NCBI RefSeq assembly: GCF_014697195.1 | Contig: NZ_JACJRJ010000021.1 | Coordinates: 1 to 64,000 of the forward strand | Direction of reading: 5' to 3' | DNA from: Cylindrospermum sp. FACHB-282 | GTDB taxonomy: Bacteria; Cyanobacteriota; Cyanobacteriia; Cyanobacteriales; Nostocaceae | DNA length: 64,000 nt | Shown here: positions 8,727-18,795 of the stretch, piece by piece | How positions within the stretch are numbered: the first letter of the stretch is position 1 | How the letters are laid out: every line of letters begins with the position of its first letter | Position numbers and translations under genes: made by a program | The notes under the pieces: generated by a model | The model's database searches: none | What the model was told of the DNA's origin: nothing | Seen by the model: only the letters and a program-made list of their open reading frames with translations

Positions 8727-9677
8727 TTAGCTTGATGCCAGGTGAATTCCATCTGTAGTCGTCCGCGTCACAAACAATTCTAAATCCTCGTCGGGAATTG
8801 CCTGGCGTACATTTAGCTTGATTGCTTCTGCTTGTTGTATCGATTCGGCGATCGCAAACACTGTCGGCCCGGAACCAGACATCATTGTTCCTAAAACCCC
8901 TGGTTGAGTGGCAAATAATTCCCGTAGTTGCAAGACTTGGGGATAAGCTGGCAATACGACCCGCTCTAAATCATTGTGTAGTTTTTGGGCGATTTCTGCC
9001 ACGTCTTGATGGAGGATTGCTTTGACGATCTCTCCTGAATGGACTGCACTGGCACGGGCTGCCAAACTGTCGCTATCTCTAATATAAGTGCTGCCAAACT
9101 GCTGCCGATAGGTTTTGTACGCCCAAGGAGTGGAAACTTCCAGGCTACGGTATTTTGCCAATACTATATATATGGGAGCTAAATTTGGCAGGGGAGAAAG
9201 TTGTTCACCTCTACCTGTAGCGATCGCCGTTCCCCCAGCGATACAAAATGGCACATCTGAACCGAGAGTAGCACCCAGTTCTTCTAGTTCTGGCTGAGTT
9301 AATCCTAGTTGCCAGAGTAAATCTATCCCCACCAATACGGCTGCGGCATTTGTCGAACCTCCAGCCAACCCAGCAGCAACCGGAATTTGCTTTTTGATGG
9401 TAATCTCTACACCGCCATAATTGCTAAAGGCGTCAGGAAATTGCTTTGCCATGAGTTCGGCTGCCCGGTATGCCAGATTACTTTTATCTGCCGGTACTTG
9501 GGGGTGGTTGCAGTAGACGCGGATATTGTCAGTGCTGAGGGAACGCAATTCAATTTGGTCGGCAAGGTCGATGCTTTGGAGTATCATCACTAACTCATGA
9601 TATCCATCGGAGCGATCGCCAATGATTTCCAAGTACAAGTTGATTTTAGCAGGGGCAATTAAACTGTAAGAACGCAT
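8727..9677 (-). CDS. ispE: 4-diphosphocytidyl-2-C-methyl-D-erythritol kinase
   Basis: IspE phosphorylates CDP-methylerythritol, the fourth step of the MEP isoprenoid pathway that feeds carotenoids, phytol and quinones. GHMP-kinase motifs are present: [10 protein letters not shown] near the start, the phosphate loop [17 protein letters not shown] and motif 3 [13 protein letters not shown] chose the ATG at 9677 ([14 protein letters not shown]), which puts the first strand where the family has it; an in-frame GTG at 9704 would overlap rsmA by 8 bp and neither start has a good Shine-Dalgarno sequence. It sits between rsmA and DUF3082 on the same strand, so co-transcription is likely. Confidence 0.94.
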   Translation of the reverse strand: MRSYSLIAPAKINLYLEIIGDRSDGYHELVMILQSIDLADQIELRSLSTDNIRVYCNHPQVPADKSNLAYRAAELMAKQFPDAFSNYGGVEITIKKQIPVAAGLAGGSTNAAAVLVGIDLLWQLGLTQPELEELGATLGSDVPFCIAGGTAIATGRGEQLSPLPNLAPIYIVLAKYRSLEVSTPWAYKTYRQQFGSTYIRDSDSLAARASAVHSGEIVKAILHQDVAEIAQKLHNDLERVVLPAYPQVLQLRELFATQPGVLGTMMSGSGPTVFAIAESIQQAEAIKLNVRQAIPDEDLELFVTRTTTDGIHLASS

Positions 9678-9696
9678 TTGCAGTGCTGGGTGATAG

Positions 9697-10512
9697 TTAC
9701 TCACAGGTGAGTAAATTAGCGAGAGTTACCCATTGGTTAACGCTGAGGTCTTCAGCGCGTACCTGGGGATTGATTTCTAATTGTTCCAGTAATTGAGTCA
9801 GGCGATCGCGATCAACAATCGATTGCAAATTATTTCGTAACATTTTCCGTTTAGCCCCAAACCCCAACTTAACTAAATTCTCGAATTTTTTGGGATCATG
9901 GGCGGGAATTTCGATAGTTTGGGGACGCAAGCGCACCACTGCGGAATCAACTTTTGGTGGTGGTTGGAATGCAGCTGCGGGGACTGTGCAAATGAACTCG
10001 CATTTTGCCAAATATTGCACCCGCACCGACAGCGCCCCAAAGCTTCTTGACCCTGGGTTAGCATATAACCTTTCGGCTACTTCTTTTTGCACCAGCAGCA
10101 CTATAGAATCATAAGGCTCTGGGTTGGGATGAGCGATCGTACCCAGCAGTTTTTCGATAATCGGCCCGGTGATATTGTAGGGAATATTCGCAACAACTTT
10201 ATTTTGCTTGTGGAAATTGGGGAATGCTGCTAAGTGAGAAGCTAAATCTAGGGTGAGAAAGTCTCCTTGTAGGAGTAAAAAATTTTCTGTCTTACCTAGT
10301 TGCTTGGCTAATAGTTTGCACAAGTCATAGTCAATTTCTACAGCAACCAGAGATTTCACCGCTGGTAGTAACCGCCGAGTGAGAATACCAGTACCCGGCC
10401 CTATTTCCAAAACGCCATCATCTTTTGTACACTCTGCTGCCTTAATAATTGCATCGAGTGCCTTTTCACTTTTGAGCCAATGTTGAGCAAATTGCTTACG
10501 CGGTTGAACCAT
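9697..10512 (-). CDS. rsmA: 16S rRNA dimethyladenosine transferase
   Basis: RsmA (KsgA) dimethylates the two adjacent adenosines of the 3'-terminal 16S rRNA hairpin late in 30S assembly. The 271-residue protein has the family opening ([19 protein letters not shown]), the SAM-binding loop [12 protein letters not shown], the acidic VAVEID strand, the catalytic motif NIPYNITGP and the C-terminal helical domain ([12 protein letters not shown]). It is the first gene of the probable rsmA-ispE-DUF3082 operon. Confidence 0.95.
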   Translation of the reverse strand: MVQPRKQFAQHWLKSEKALDAIIKAAECTKDDGVLEIGPGTGILTRRLLPAVKSLVAVEIDYDLCKLLAKQLGKTENFLLLQGDFLTLDLASHLAAFPNFHKQNKVVANIPYNITGPIIEKLLGTIAHPNPEPYDSIVLLVQKEVAERLYANPGSRSFGALSVRVQYLAKCEFICTVPAAAFQPPPKVDSAVVRLRPQTIEIPAHDPKKFENLVKLGFGAKRKMLRNNLQSIVDRDRLTQLLEQLEINPQVRAEDLSVNQWVTLANLLTCE

Positions 10513-10653
10513 CTATATCTCTATTTTTTAGCTGTTTATCAAAATCCGTTTCTTCTGTTTTATATCATGTCCGGCTAATTAGTTATGATTCCTACATCTG
10601 TGCAAAAACAGGGTTTCCCCCTGCAAGAAAGCAAGAAAGCAAGAACTGTGGTC

Positions 10654-13600
10654 TTAATGATAAGTCTTTAACTGGACACGATATGATGCCCCCAAAGCTT
10701 TTAAAGTTGCTACCTCTGCTTCAGTCAATCCTGTCACCCCATTAATCATCATGCCTTCGTATGGACGGGCAGGTCTCAAAGTTTGCCGAGATTCTCCTGT
10801 AGTCATATCCCAACAGTTGATTGTTTCATCCCAACTACCACTGAGGAGATTTTGAGCATCTGGGGACAGATTAAGCGACCAGACCCAATGGAGATGATTT
10901 TGTAGTGTCGTCAGGCAGTCTCCAGAATCTACATTCCAAATTTTGATGGTGCGATCGCTACTACTGCTAATCATCTGGCTGCCATCGGTGGTGAACAGAA
11001 TACAGAGTACCTGGCTGGCATGACCAGAGAATGTACGCAAACACTGCCCTGTGTCGATATCCCACAGTTTGACTGACGTGTCATCACCACCAGTGGCAAG
11101 GTACTGATTATCTGGACTGACGGCAACTGCCCAAACGCGGTTGGAGTCTGCCTCCCAAGTATGAAGACATTTGCCTGTTTCTATATCCCAGCGTTTAACT
11201 ATCTTTTCATAGCCACTGCTGAAGAGAGTTTTTCCGTCATGGCTAAAGGTGACTCCCAGCACAGAACCAGGATGTCCCAGCAATGTTTGTAAACATTCAC
11301 CAGAATGCACATCCCATATCTTGATTGTATGGTCGTAGCTGGCACTGGCAAGAATGTTACCATCTGGACTGAAAGCAACTGCCCAGACCCAACTCCCATG
11401 ACCATACAAAGTGTTGAGGCATTGTCCTGTATGGGGATTCCAAAGTTTAATAGTGCGATCTCCACTGGCACTGGCAAGAAACTGTCCATTGGGACTAAAG
11501 GCAACAGAGAAGACACGATTGCTGTGTCCATGTAATACGCGAAAAGGCTGGAGGTCAGCTGTTAAGTTTTGGGCGGCATTGAGATTTAGATCCCAGAGTT
11601 TAATTGTCTGGTCTTCGTGTCCACTGGCAAGTAAGTTTTGCTGGCAACTGTGGGTGATGCCTGCGGCGAGGAAAGCTAAGGCATAAATAGCATTGCTGTG
11701 TCCTTGGAAGGTTTTGGTACACTGTCCCGTCTGAAGTTCCCAAACTCTAGCCGCGTGGTCATCTCCACCACTAGCAATTAAGTTTCCTTGAGGGTGAAAA
11801 GCAACTGACCAAATTCGATTTGTATGTTTTTCTAGGGTATCTACACATGAACCAGTGTCTATGTCCCAAATCTTCACGGTTTGGTCATAGCTACCACTTG
11901 CCAGCAGATTATCCTTAGGGCTGAAGGCTACTGAAGTCACGACTCCTGAGTGTCCCTGCAAGGTCTTCAAACAGATTCCAGTATGTAGATCCCACAATTT
12001 CACGGTTTGATCAAAACTGCCACTTGCTAAGATTTGCCCTGTGGGACTAAAGGCGATCGCTTTTACCCAGTGCTGATGTTCCTCCAAGGTTTGCACACAG
12101 CATCCAGTTGGCAACTCCCATAACTTGATGGTGTTATCTTCACCAGCCGTTGCTAAGATTTGACCTGTGGGATGAAAAGCGACACTCCACACACAAGCAT
12201 GATGTCCGAACAGAGTTTGCACACATTTGTCTGTGGCTAGATGCCAGACTTTAACTGTGTGGTCATAGCTACTACTAGCAAGGAATTGACCATCAGGACT
12301 AAAGGCGATCGCTGTAACAATGCTACTGTGTCCATACAGCGTTTTGAGACATTCTCCTGTGGCAGTATTCCAAAGTTTAATTGTATGATCCTGACCGCAA
12401 CTAGCTAAAACTGGATGCACAGGGCTAAAAGCCAGATTCCAGACCCAACTGTTGTGTTCTTTACAGCTAAGGAGTTGTTTACCGTTGCTGATATCCCAAA
12501 TATGAATATCACCATTTGTATCACTGGTAGCAAGGCAGCGCCAATCTGAACTGAAGACAACGCTAGTAATGCCACCAAAGGTTGCAGCAAAAACACAATC
12601 TCGAAACCTGGCTTGGGTAAAGTTGACCTGATGTAAATTGAGCGATCGCAAATCGCAGTTACGGATATTGAGACGCGAAAAGTCATACCCAGTTAAATCG
12701 GTTTCTAATTGTGCCAGTAAATTCAGCAGATTGCCGCCACCATACCCAACTGGATCTATAGGTTTATTTTGGAGCTTTCTAATTAGTTTGCCGACTTTAT
12801 CCTCAAGCTGATGGGTAGAGCCAAAGGTTATTTGTAGTTGATCTAAGATAGGCCGCACAATCAGATCAATTTGACTGTCGCGGATGTATTCTTTGGCCTG
12901 GGCTGGCATCAAAGCATGGGTCAGCAGGTATTGCGGTGATTCTGTCACTATTTCCTGGCAGACTTGTTCAATAAAGCAGTCTGTTACGTATTCCATTACA
13001 ACAGGTTGCTGTGTAAATGCCGAAGTATTGCTTTCTATCAAGCTACGCCAGAGTAAAGACTCTAGCACTTCCATTAAGTTAGACTTGGGCATTGTTGGTG
13101 TAAAGGCTGTTTGTAACTCTGCTACAGAAACCTTCTCCCGGTTAATTGCCAGCCAGTACATCACTTGCTGCTCTGAGGTGGAGAGTGTTTTGAATTGCTG
13201 CTCTAAAAGATTGCCAATGCCTTTAAATACGGTTGTGCCTTCAGTAAAAAAACGGGTGATGTTGCCTTCATGTAAGTCACGAATAGAGGTGGCGGCAATT
13301 TTCAAAGCTAGTGGATTACCACGGTAACACTCAACCAGTTGGCGGGTTTCATTTTCAGTGCCTAATAGCCCTTTGAGTGTGAGAATTGTTTGTCCGGCTG
13401 CGACTTCTAATCCTGATAAAGCAAGGGTACGAACTGGCAAACCATCACCTTCCAAGGCAGCGATTTCATCAGGTTTTTCCCGGCTGGTGAGCAGAAGACA
13501 GCTTTGATGTTGAGTTTCTCCTAATCGCCACAGGAGTTCGCTGTAGGGTTCGTAACCTTCACGGTAACAGCCTGTCCGTTTACCTTGCTGTAATAGCGTG

Positions 13601-14277
13601 TCGAAATTATCCAAAATTACCAAGCATCGAAATTTGCGGAGGTACTCGATTAAATAAGTAATTTGCTCATGAGAGTCAGCGGGCAATGTGGTAACTTGCT
13701 GATGAGAAAGAATTTTGATGCAGTCCGTCACCTTGTCGTGAAAAAAAGGAGCGTGACGCAGCGATCGCCAGATGACATATTCAAATTTTCCCTGCAATTG
13801 TTCTGCTAGCTTTACCGAGAGTGCGGTTTTGCCCATACCACCCATACCCAGCAGTGTCACCACACGACAGCGATTTTTAACAATCCATTGGCTAAGGGTT
13901 TCTAATTCACTAGTACGTCCACAGAATTGAGAAACGTCGATAGCTTCTCCCCAGTTGGTGTAGTTCGTCAAGGGTTGAAGGTTTAAGGTTGAGGAGGCGT
14001 TTGTGTCCTTTTGTGGCTGTAGGGTTCGCTGTAGGGTTCGCTTCAGTATTCCATGCAAATTATTTTTGGTTACTTTTTCGCCCAAAGCTTGAGAGAGCGA
14101 TCGCCACAGGGAAGAGCCAACGTCTTTGATGTGACCGGGGTCGTAATCAGATTCTACAGCCATTTCTAAGTACGTCTGTCCTGCCCAAGATTGACGAAAC
14201 ACAATCTCTTGAACTTTTGTTAAGCGTCCCCGTTGTAATAATTCCTCGACTAGTGCGATCGCTTCTTCAACCGTCAT
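10654..14277 (-). CDS. STAND ATPase with HTH-like N-terminus and 14 WD40 repeats
   Basis: A 1207-residue signal-transduction ATPase. Residues 1-80 form a helical domain like the N-terminal vMAP/HTH module of cyanobacterial STAND proteins. An NB-ARC domain follows, with Walker A GMGGMGKT (144-151), Walker B LVILDNFD, sensor LLLTSREKP and the GNPLALKI motif. Pentapeptide-like repeats at about 535-562 (YDFSRLNIRNCDLRSLNLHQ) lead into 14 WD40 units to about residue 1165, enough for two seven-bladed propellers; most units end in the KLWD/KIWD type. Such proteins are thought to oligomerise on ligand binding and act in signalling or antiviral defence. No dedicated effector domain is seen, so an adaptor or sensor role is inferred. 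Confidence 0.88.
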   Translation of the reverse strand: MTVEEAIALVEELLQRGRLTKVQEIVFRQSWAGQTYLEMAVESDYDPGHIKDVGSSLWRSLSQALGEKVTKNNLHGILKRTLQRTLQPQKDTNASSTLNLQPLTNYTNWGEAIDVSQFCGRTSELETLSQWIVKNRCRVVTLLGMGGMGKTALSVKLAEQLQGKFEYVIWRSLRHAPFFHDKVTDCIKILSHQQVTTLPADSHEQITYLIEYLRKFRCLVILDNFDTLLQQGKRTGCYREGYEPYSELLWRLGETQHQSCLLLTSREKPDEIAALEGDGLPVRTLALSGLEVAAGQTILTLKGLLGTENETRQLVECYRGNPLALKIAATSIRDLHEGNITRFFTEGTTVFKGIGNLLEQQFKTLSTSEQQVMYWLAINREKVSVAELQTAFTPTMPKSNLMEVLESLLWRSLIESNTSAFTQQPVVMEYVTDCFIEQVCQEIVTESPQYLLTHALMPAQAKEYIRDSQIDLIVRPILDQLQITFGSTHQLEDKVGKLIRKLQNKPIDPVGYGGGNLLNLLAQLETDLTGYDFSRLNIRNCDLRSLNLHQVNFTQARFRDCVFAATFGGITSVVFSSDWRCLATSDTNGDIHIWDISNGKQLLSCKEHNSWVWNLAFSPVHPVLASCGQDHTIKLWNTATGECLKTLYGHSSIVTAIAFSPDGQFLASSSYDHTVKVWHLATDKCVQTLFGHHACVWSVAFHPTGQILATAGEDNTIKLWELPTGCCVQTLEEHQHWVKAIAFSPTGQILASGSFDQTVKLWDLHTGICLKTLQGHSGVVTSVAFSPKDNLLASGSYDQTVKIWDIDTGSCVDTLEKHTNRIWSVAFHPQGNLIASGGDDHAARVWELQTGQCTKTFQGHSNAIYALAFLAAGITHSCQQNLLASGHEDQTIKLWDLNLNAAQNLTADLQPFRVLHGHSNRVFSVAFSPNGQFLASASGDRTIKLWNPHTGQCLNTLYGHGSWVWAVAFSPDGNILASASYDHTIKIWDVHSGECLQTLLGHPGSVLGVTFSHDGKTLFSSGYEKIVKRWDIETGKCLHTWEADSNRVWAVAVSPDNQYLATGGDDTSVKLWDIDTGQCLRTFSGHASQVLCILFTTDGSQMISSSSDRTIKIWNVDSGDCLTTLQNHLHWVWSLNLSPDAQNLLSGSWDETINCWDMTTGESRQTLRPARPYEGMMINGVTGLTEAEVATLKALGASYRVQLKTYH

Positions 14278-14362
14278 TTATCCACGTAGAACTAAATTAA
14301 CTATGATATTGGCATCATCAGCTTTGTTTATTAAAAAAGTTTACGTAAATCTATCAAAAAGA

Positions 14363-14389
14363 TCCGACCTTTCTCCGACTTTTTCCGAC
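14363..14389. promoter_or_regulatory. Three phased TCCGAC direct repeats
   Basis: TCCGAC occurs at 14363, 14374 and 14384, spaced 11 and 10 nt, that is one helical turn, within the 253-bp region between the divergent STAND and secreted-protein genes. The arrangement resembles a tandem operator; no known regulator is assigned. Confidence 0.35.
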
Positions 14390-14530
14390 CGTCAAATTTT
14401 CTACTAAGCAGTAGAGTATTGAGATAAGCAGTATTCATGTCCCCAACTTCTTAGAGAGGATATGGGAGAAGCAATCGCTTTCACTAACTAATAACTTGGT
14501 AATTCACAGTATTTTCGGAAAAACAAGCAT

Positions 14531-15142
14531 ATGAAATTTTTAAGAACTTTTGCAACTGTTGGAGTTGTTTCTCTAATGGCAACTACAGCAGTAGTGGCTT
14601 TACCAAATAGTACTTCTGCTTTAGGGCAAGCTACACTTGGAGTTGACATATTACGTTCTAATTTTTCTAGTCTTCAACTCACAGACAACATACTCACAAG
14701 TTCACGTCGTGAAAAATTATTACTAGCACAAAGTCAGCGTTTTCCACTGCGCGGCTCTAGGTTCACAGAGCTTGGCGATCATCGTCGAATGGAGACTCAA
14801 ATTACAATTTCCAATAACGGTCGCATAGATGGTGTGACCAGAATTTGGACTGACAAACAGTGGAAAGGATTTACTGGTTCTGTTGTTGTTGCCATCACTG
14901 ATAGCGCTGGAAATCGTTTATATATAACTAATCCTCAAAGTTGGGGTGTAGATTGTAAGCGTTGTCCTGGACCAAGTAATCGAACTCAGGGATGGGCTGA
15001 TACTATTCCTTCCAATGTTCTTAAAAAGGTAGGTGGTTATGCTATTATCCACGCTACTAGTCCAAGAGATAGATGGCGGTCTTGGCTAAGTAGTGCCAAA
15101 GAAGCTGTAACAGAAATTAAAGGTATTTACAGTCAGTTTTAG
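14531..15142 (+). CDS. Secreted protein of unknown function
   Basis: The 203-residue product has a typical signal peptide (MKFLRTFATVGVVSLMATTAVVA, probable cleavage after residues 23-24). A low-complexity stretch follows, then a compact domain (about 85-200) with repeated beta-like segments (ETQITISNNGRIDGVTRIWTD) and a cysteine pair in VDCKRCPGP. No catalytic motif is recognised. The gene is isolated, divergent from the STAND gene, and is followed by a strong palindrome that could end its transcript. Confidence 0.6.
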   Translation: MKFLRTFATVGVVSLMATTAVVALPNSTSALGQATLGVDILRSNFSSLQLTDNILTSSRREKLLLAQSQRFPLRGSRFTELGDHRRMETQITISNNGRIDGVTRIWTDKQWKGFTGSVVVAITDSAGNRLYITNPQSWGVDCKRCPGPSNRTQGWADTIPSNVLKKVGGYAIIHATSPRDRWRSWLSSAKEAVTEIKGIYSQF

Positions 15143-15258
15143 AGCCAGTTGAGCAACACAGTAATGTAGGTTGGTTAGAGCGATCAGACTTTTGATAACA
15201 GGATTATTTTAGGCGATCGCAATGATTTCGAGTTGAAGTGCAATAGATGAGTCTTCAG

Positions 15259-15287
15259 ATCCCCGACTTCTTGAAGAAGTCGGGGAT
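15259..15287. repeat. Perfect extragenic palindrome, possible terminator
   Basis: ATCCCCGACTTCTT pairs perfectly with AGAAGTCGGGGAT across a 2-nt centre. Palindromes with CCCCGACTTCTT arms are frequent between cyanobacterial genes. It lies 117 bp after the secreted-protein gene; there is no long T tract, so termination is plausible but not certain. Confidence 0.7.
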
Positions 15288-15415
15288 TTAGGGGAAGCGC
15301 AGTTGATATTTGATATGGAAGTTTTAACTAATTTGGGGTCTACCGATACTTTTATACAAAAACCGGGAAAGCTTTATCCTTAAAGGTTTTTTTAAACTGA
15401 CATACTTTTTTGATA

Positions 15416-17671
15416 TTACTTGTGAACTACTGACTGAGTAATGGGAATCTCAATCACAAACATTGCTCCTTCTCCAGGTTTCGAGTGACAATATAATTTA
15501 CCACAATGTTTGTCCACGACAATCTGGTAACTGATAGAAAGTCCCAGTCCTGTGCCTTTGCCCACATCTTTAGTAGTAAAGAAAGGGTCAAATAGTTTGG
15601 AAATTACTTCTTTGCTAATCCCTACACCATTATCCGATATTTTGATTGATATCCAGTTGTCATTGAAAACTTCAGTTTGAATATAAATTTGTCTTTTGCC
15701 CTCCAGACATAGCTCTTCCAAAGCTTCAATAGCATTGCTTATAAGATTCATAAATACCTGATTTAGTTGACCAGGATAGCAATCAACAGGGGGAAGTTTG
15801 CCATACTCTTTAATCACCGAAATTTCTGGATGGTTTGGTTTAGCTTTCAAGCGGTTTTGTAGAATCATTAAAGTACTGTCAATACCTTCATGGATGTCCA
15901 CCCGCTTGAAATCAGCTTCATCTAAGCGGGAGAAATTCCGCAGTGACAGGACAATTGCCCGAATGCGATCAGTTCCTACGCACATAGACTGAATAAGTTT
16001 GATTAGATCCTCTTTGAGAAAATCAAGGTCGATAGCTGCGATTTCTGCTTTAATCTCTTCTGGGGGATTGGGATAGTATTTTTGATAGAGTTCGACTAGT
16101 CTCAACAAATCTCTGGTATATTCACTGGCTGGAACCAGATTGCCATGAATGAAATTGACTGGATTATTAATCTCATGGGCAACACCTGCAACCATACTAC
16201 CTACTGAAGACATTTTTTCACTTTGAATCAGTTGAGCTTGGGTCTGTTGCAGTTCACGCAGAGTACGCTCTAAATTCTGGGCTTGTTGTTGCAATTGAAT
16301 TTCGGCTTTCTTGCGGTCAGTAATATCAGTTGACACACCAAGAATTTGCCTGATATTTCCGTCATCAGTGCGGCTGAACACAGTCTCCCGACTGTAGAAC
16401 CAGCACCATTCACCATTTGCTTGTCTCACCCGAAATTCAAGCTCAAAAATCTCACCATCCTTGGCAGTAATAAATTTTTGTTGGTGAATTAGAATTTTTT
16501 CTTCATCATCTGGATGAGTAATATTGGCAAGAATTTGTGGCCCCATGTATTGAATTTCTTTATCAGAATAGCCGAGAACAGTGCCAAGTTGATGATTCGC
16601 GTAAACGTTGCACTGTTCTTGTAGGTCGAAGATGTAGAGAATATTTGGAGAAGAGTCGGCAATACGTTGAACAAAGTGCTGGCTTTGTTTGAGTGCTTCT
16701 TCTGCTTGTTTACGTTCTGTAATATTAAATGTTGTCCCCACCAGTCGATAAATTTGACCCGCGCTGTTTTTTAGGGGATTTATTTTAGTCATCCACCAAG
16801 TATCTTGACCACGGAAAGGTAAACATTCTTCATAGGTAATGCTTACACCGGCTTCTATGCAGCTTTTGTATCGCTGTATTACTGATGCACCGCCAACAGA
16901 TCCTTGCACATCTACAGGAGTTTTACCAATGGCTTCTTCTTTACTAACTCCTGTTGCTTCCTCTGCCGATGTGTTCCAGCCAGAATAACAAAATTCACCA
17001 TTTTCCAAAACATCGACCACGAATATTACTTGAGCAAAACCATCATAAATACTGCGGAAGAACTGCTCTTGCTCTTCAAGGTGAGCTTCAGGGAGTTGGC
17101 GTTGGCCTAGGGCAGCTTGCTGTTCAGTAATATCAAACAAATGATATGCTTTGGCTTCTAGCTCGTCATTCAGTGGTTTTATTGCTGTTTCTGCCGGTTT
17201 GCAAGGGGTAATTACTTCGGTCAAAATGATGATCCCGCCGATTTCACCAGACTTTTCATACCAAGGATTGATCTCCCACTTCACCGAATCAGTTGTTCCG
17301 TCTCTACGAGAAAAGGTATCTTCTTCAGATTTTTCGATGGCTCCCGCCAAACAGCGTTGGTGAATGTCCCGCCAATACTGGGAAATCTCCGGAAAAACTT
17401 CATAATGAGAGCGACCGATAAAGTCTTCCTCACCCAAGCCGTAATCTTGCTTCCAGCGGCGACTCGCCAAGATGTAGCGCATTTGACAGTCAAATATAGC
17501 GATCGCAGCAGGGGTGTATTCTATGAATAAGCCCATCTGCTCTTGGTCATATTTCAGGGTGGTCGAGGTCTTGGTCTCACCTAAACTGCTAACTAGCTGA
17601 CGTAGTTCTACCAGTTCTTGTTGAAGAGACTCGTAAGTATTTTTATCTAGAGTCATGAGATCACTATCCAT
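15416..17671 (-). CDS. Multi-PAS sensor histidine kinase
   Basis: A 751-residue soluble hybrid-free kinase. An N-terminal coiled coil (10-35) is followed by three PAS/PAC units at about 45-155, 205-325 and 330-455, the last two ending in the usual PAC tails (FNITERKQAEEAL, STDITDRKKAEIQL). A second coiled coil leads to a HisKA-like domain with the phospho-histidine in GVAHEINNPVNF and a HATPase_c domain with DNGVGIS and GKGTGLGLSIS. The HEINNP histidine box is typical of the HPK4-type kinases abundant in Nostoc. No response regulator gene adjoins it, so it is an orphan kinase with unknown partner. Confidence 0.88.
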   Translation of the reverse strand: MDSDLMTLDKNTYESLQQELVELRQLVSSLGETKTSTTLKYDQEQMGLFIEYTPAAIAIFDCQMRYILASRRWKQDYGLGEEDFIGRSHYEVFPEISQYWRDIHQRCLAGAIEKSEEDTFSRRDGTTDSVKWEINPWYEKSGEIGGIIILTEVITPCKPAETAIKPLNDELEAKAYHLFDITEQQAALGQRQLPEAHLEEQEQFFRSIYDGFAQVIFVVDVLENGEFCYSGWNTSAEEATGVSKEEAIGKTPVDVQGSVGGASVIQRYKSCIEAGVSITYEECLPFRGQDTWWMTKINPLKNSAGQIYRLVGTTFNITERKQAEEALKQSQHFVQRIADSSPNILYIFDLQEQCNVYANHQLGTVLGYSDKEIQYMGPQILANITHPDDEEKILIHQQKFITAKDGEIFELEFRVRQANGEWCWFYSRETVFSRTDDGNIRQILGVSTDITDRKKAEIQLQQQAQNLERTLRELQQTQAQLIQSEKMSSVGSMVAGVAHEINNPVNFIHGNLVPASEYTRDLLRLVELYQKYYPNPPEEIKAEIAAIDLDFLKEDLIKLIQSMCVGTDRIRAIVLSLRNFSRLDEADFKRVDIHEGIDSTLMILQNRLKAKPNHPEISVIKEYGKLPPVDCYPGQLNQVFMNLISNAIEALEELCLEGKRQIYIQTEVFNDNWISIKISDNGVGISKEVISKLFDPFFTTKDVGKGTGLGLSISYQIVVDKHCGKLYCHSKPGEGAMFVIEIPITQSVVHK

Positions 17672-17972
17672 AGTTTCGTCGTTTACCCACCAGGGATCTG
17701 AAGTTGACAGCAGTTATATTTTTCCCCATGACTTCCAGTAACCAACATTAATAGCTGAGGCGCACTTAAAAATGGGATGCTCCCCAACTTAACTCAATGA
17801 TGTGGATGGCATAGAGGAATTTAAGTTCTATATATATTGGTTTTGGAAATAGCCTGTATATATAAATAAACAAGTAGAGTTTCGCAAAAATTAGACAAAT
17901 TTTAAAATTTTTTGCCGAATTGATAGCGGCAACACTAAAGCTGATACCATAAGCATTATTTTTAACAAAATT

Positions 17973-18599
17973 ATGAACACACACAAAAGATACATATCAT
18001 ATTTTTTTATTGTGACACTTTTTGCTGGACTGGGCAGTTGCAGTTCTAGCCCTACCTCTCCTAATGTTGACAGCGAAGCACTTGCGCCTGCAACAACACC
18101 AAACAGCTTATCCTCACCAAGCCCAAGTCCAAGCCCAAGCCCAAGTCCAAGCCCAAGTCCAAGCCCAAGTCAAAAAGCAACCATACCTCAACTGAGGGCT
18201 AAATCTGCCCAGCAAAATACACTTTCTGCATCTACTCAAGCTACTAGTAGCAAAACTACAAATGTGACTTTATATACAAGCGATACTCAATGTCAAGAAC
18301 TAATTCCACAGCAAGCTTCAGTGCCAGCGGAGGAACCCATAAAAGCTACAGTGGTTAAAATCTTAGAGCAACGAGACACAAGCGATTTTAGCTTGTCTGG
18401 GTATCGTGTCAATGTCAAAAAAGGCGTAGCTACAGTAGATTTACGAGTATCTCCTGAATCAAAGCGGCAATTAGCTTCTCTTTCTAGTTGTGAGCAGTTT
18501 GCTCTGTTTGGTAGTCTGCGCAAAACTCTCACAAGTAATGTCCAATGGAATATTAAAGAGGTGAATTTCACCGAGGGAGGCAAAGAAATTACTTTTTAA
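17973..18599 (+). CDS. Lipoprotein with Ser-Pro tract and GerM-like domain
   Basis: The 208-residue protein begins with a lipoprotein signal whose lipobox is AGLGSC (cysteine about residue 23). A run of nine Pro-Ser pairs follows, encoded by near-perfect 12-bp DNA repeats at 18119-18170. The C-terminal part (about 95-208: TTNVTLYTSDTQC ... SGYRVNVKKGVATVDLRVSP ... GSLRKTLTSNVQWNIKEVNF) has the pattern of the GerMN domain found in cyanobacterial and spore lipoproteins. It is probably anchored in a membrane with the SP linker spanning periplasm or peptidoglycan. Function unknown; the GerMN assignment is moderately sure. Confidence 0.65.
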   Translation: MNTHKRYISYFFIVTLFAGLGSCSSSPTSPNVDSEALAPATTPNSLSSPSPSPSPSPSPSPSPSPSQKATIPQLRAKSAQQNTLSASTQATSSKTTNVTLYTSDTQCQELIPQQASVPAEEPIKATVVKILEQRDTSDFSLSGYRVNVKKGVATVDLRVSPESKRQLASLSSCEQFALFGSLRKTLTSNVQWNIKEVNFTEGGKEITF

Positions 18600-18795
18600 G
18601 TTTTTGAGATATCGGTATGAGAAAAGCTGGAAACATATTGCCATCCTTACAAGAATCTAATGAATGGTAGTTATCAGGATTTAAATTATATCAAGGGCAT
18701 AGGCGCTCATGCTGCACCTGCTCTTCGGCCAATTGTGAATATCCCTGGGGAAGTTGTGCAGATCCTCCGTTTTTTAATTGTTTGTACTAAATTAG

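Noticed and set aside
17766-17984. A 72-codon ORF upstream of the lipoprotein gene
   Set aside because: A+T-rich, no ribosome binding site, overlaps the start of the well-supported lipoprotein gene.
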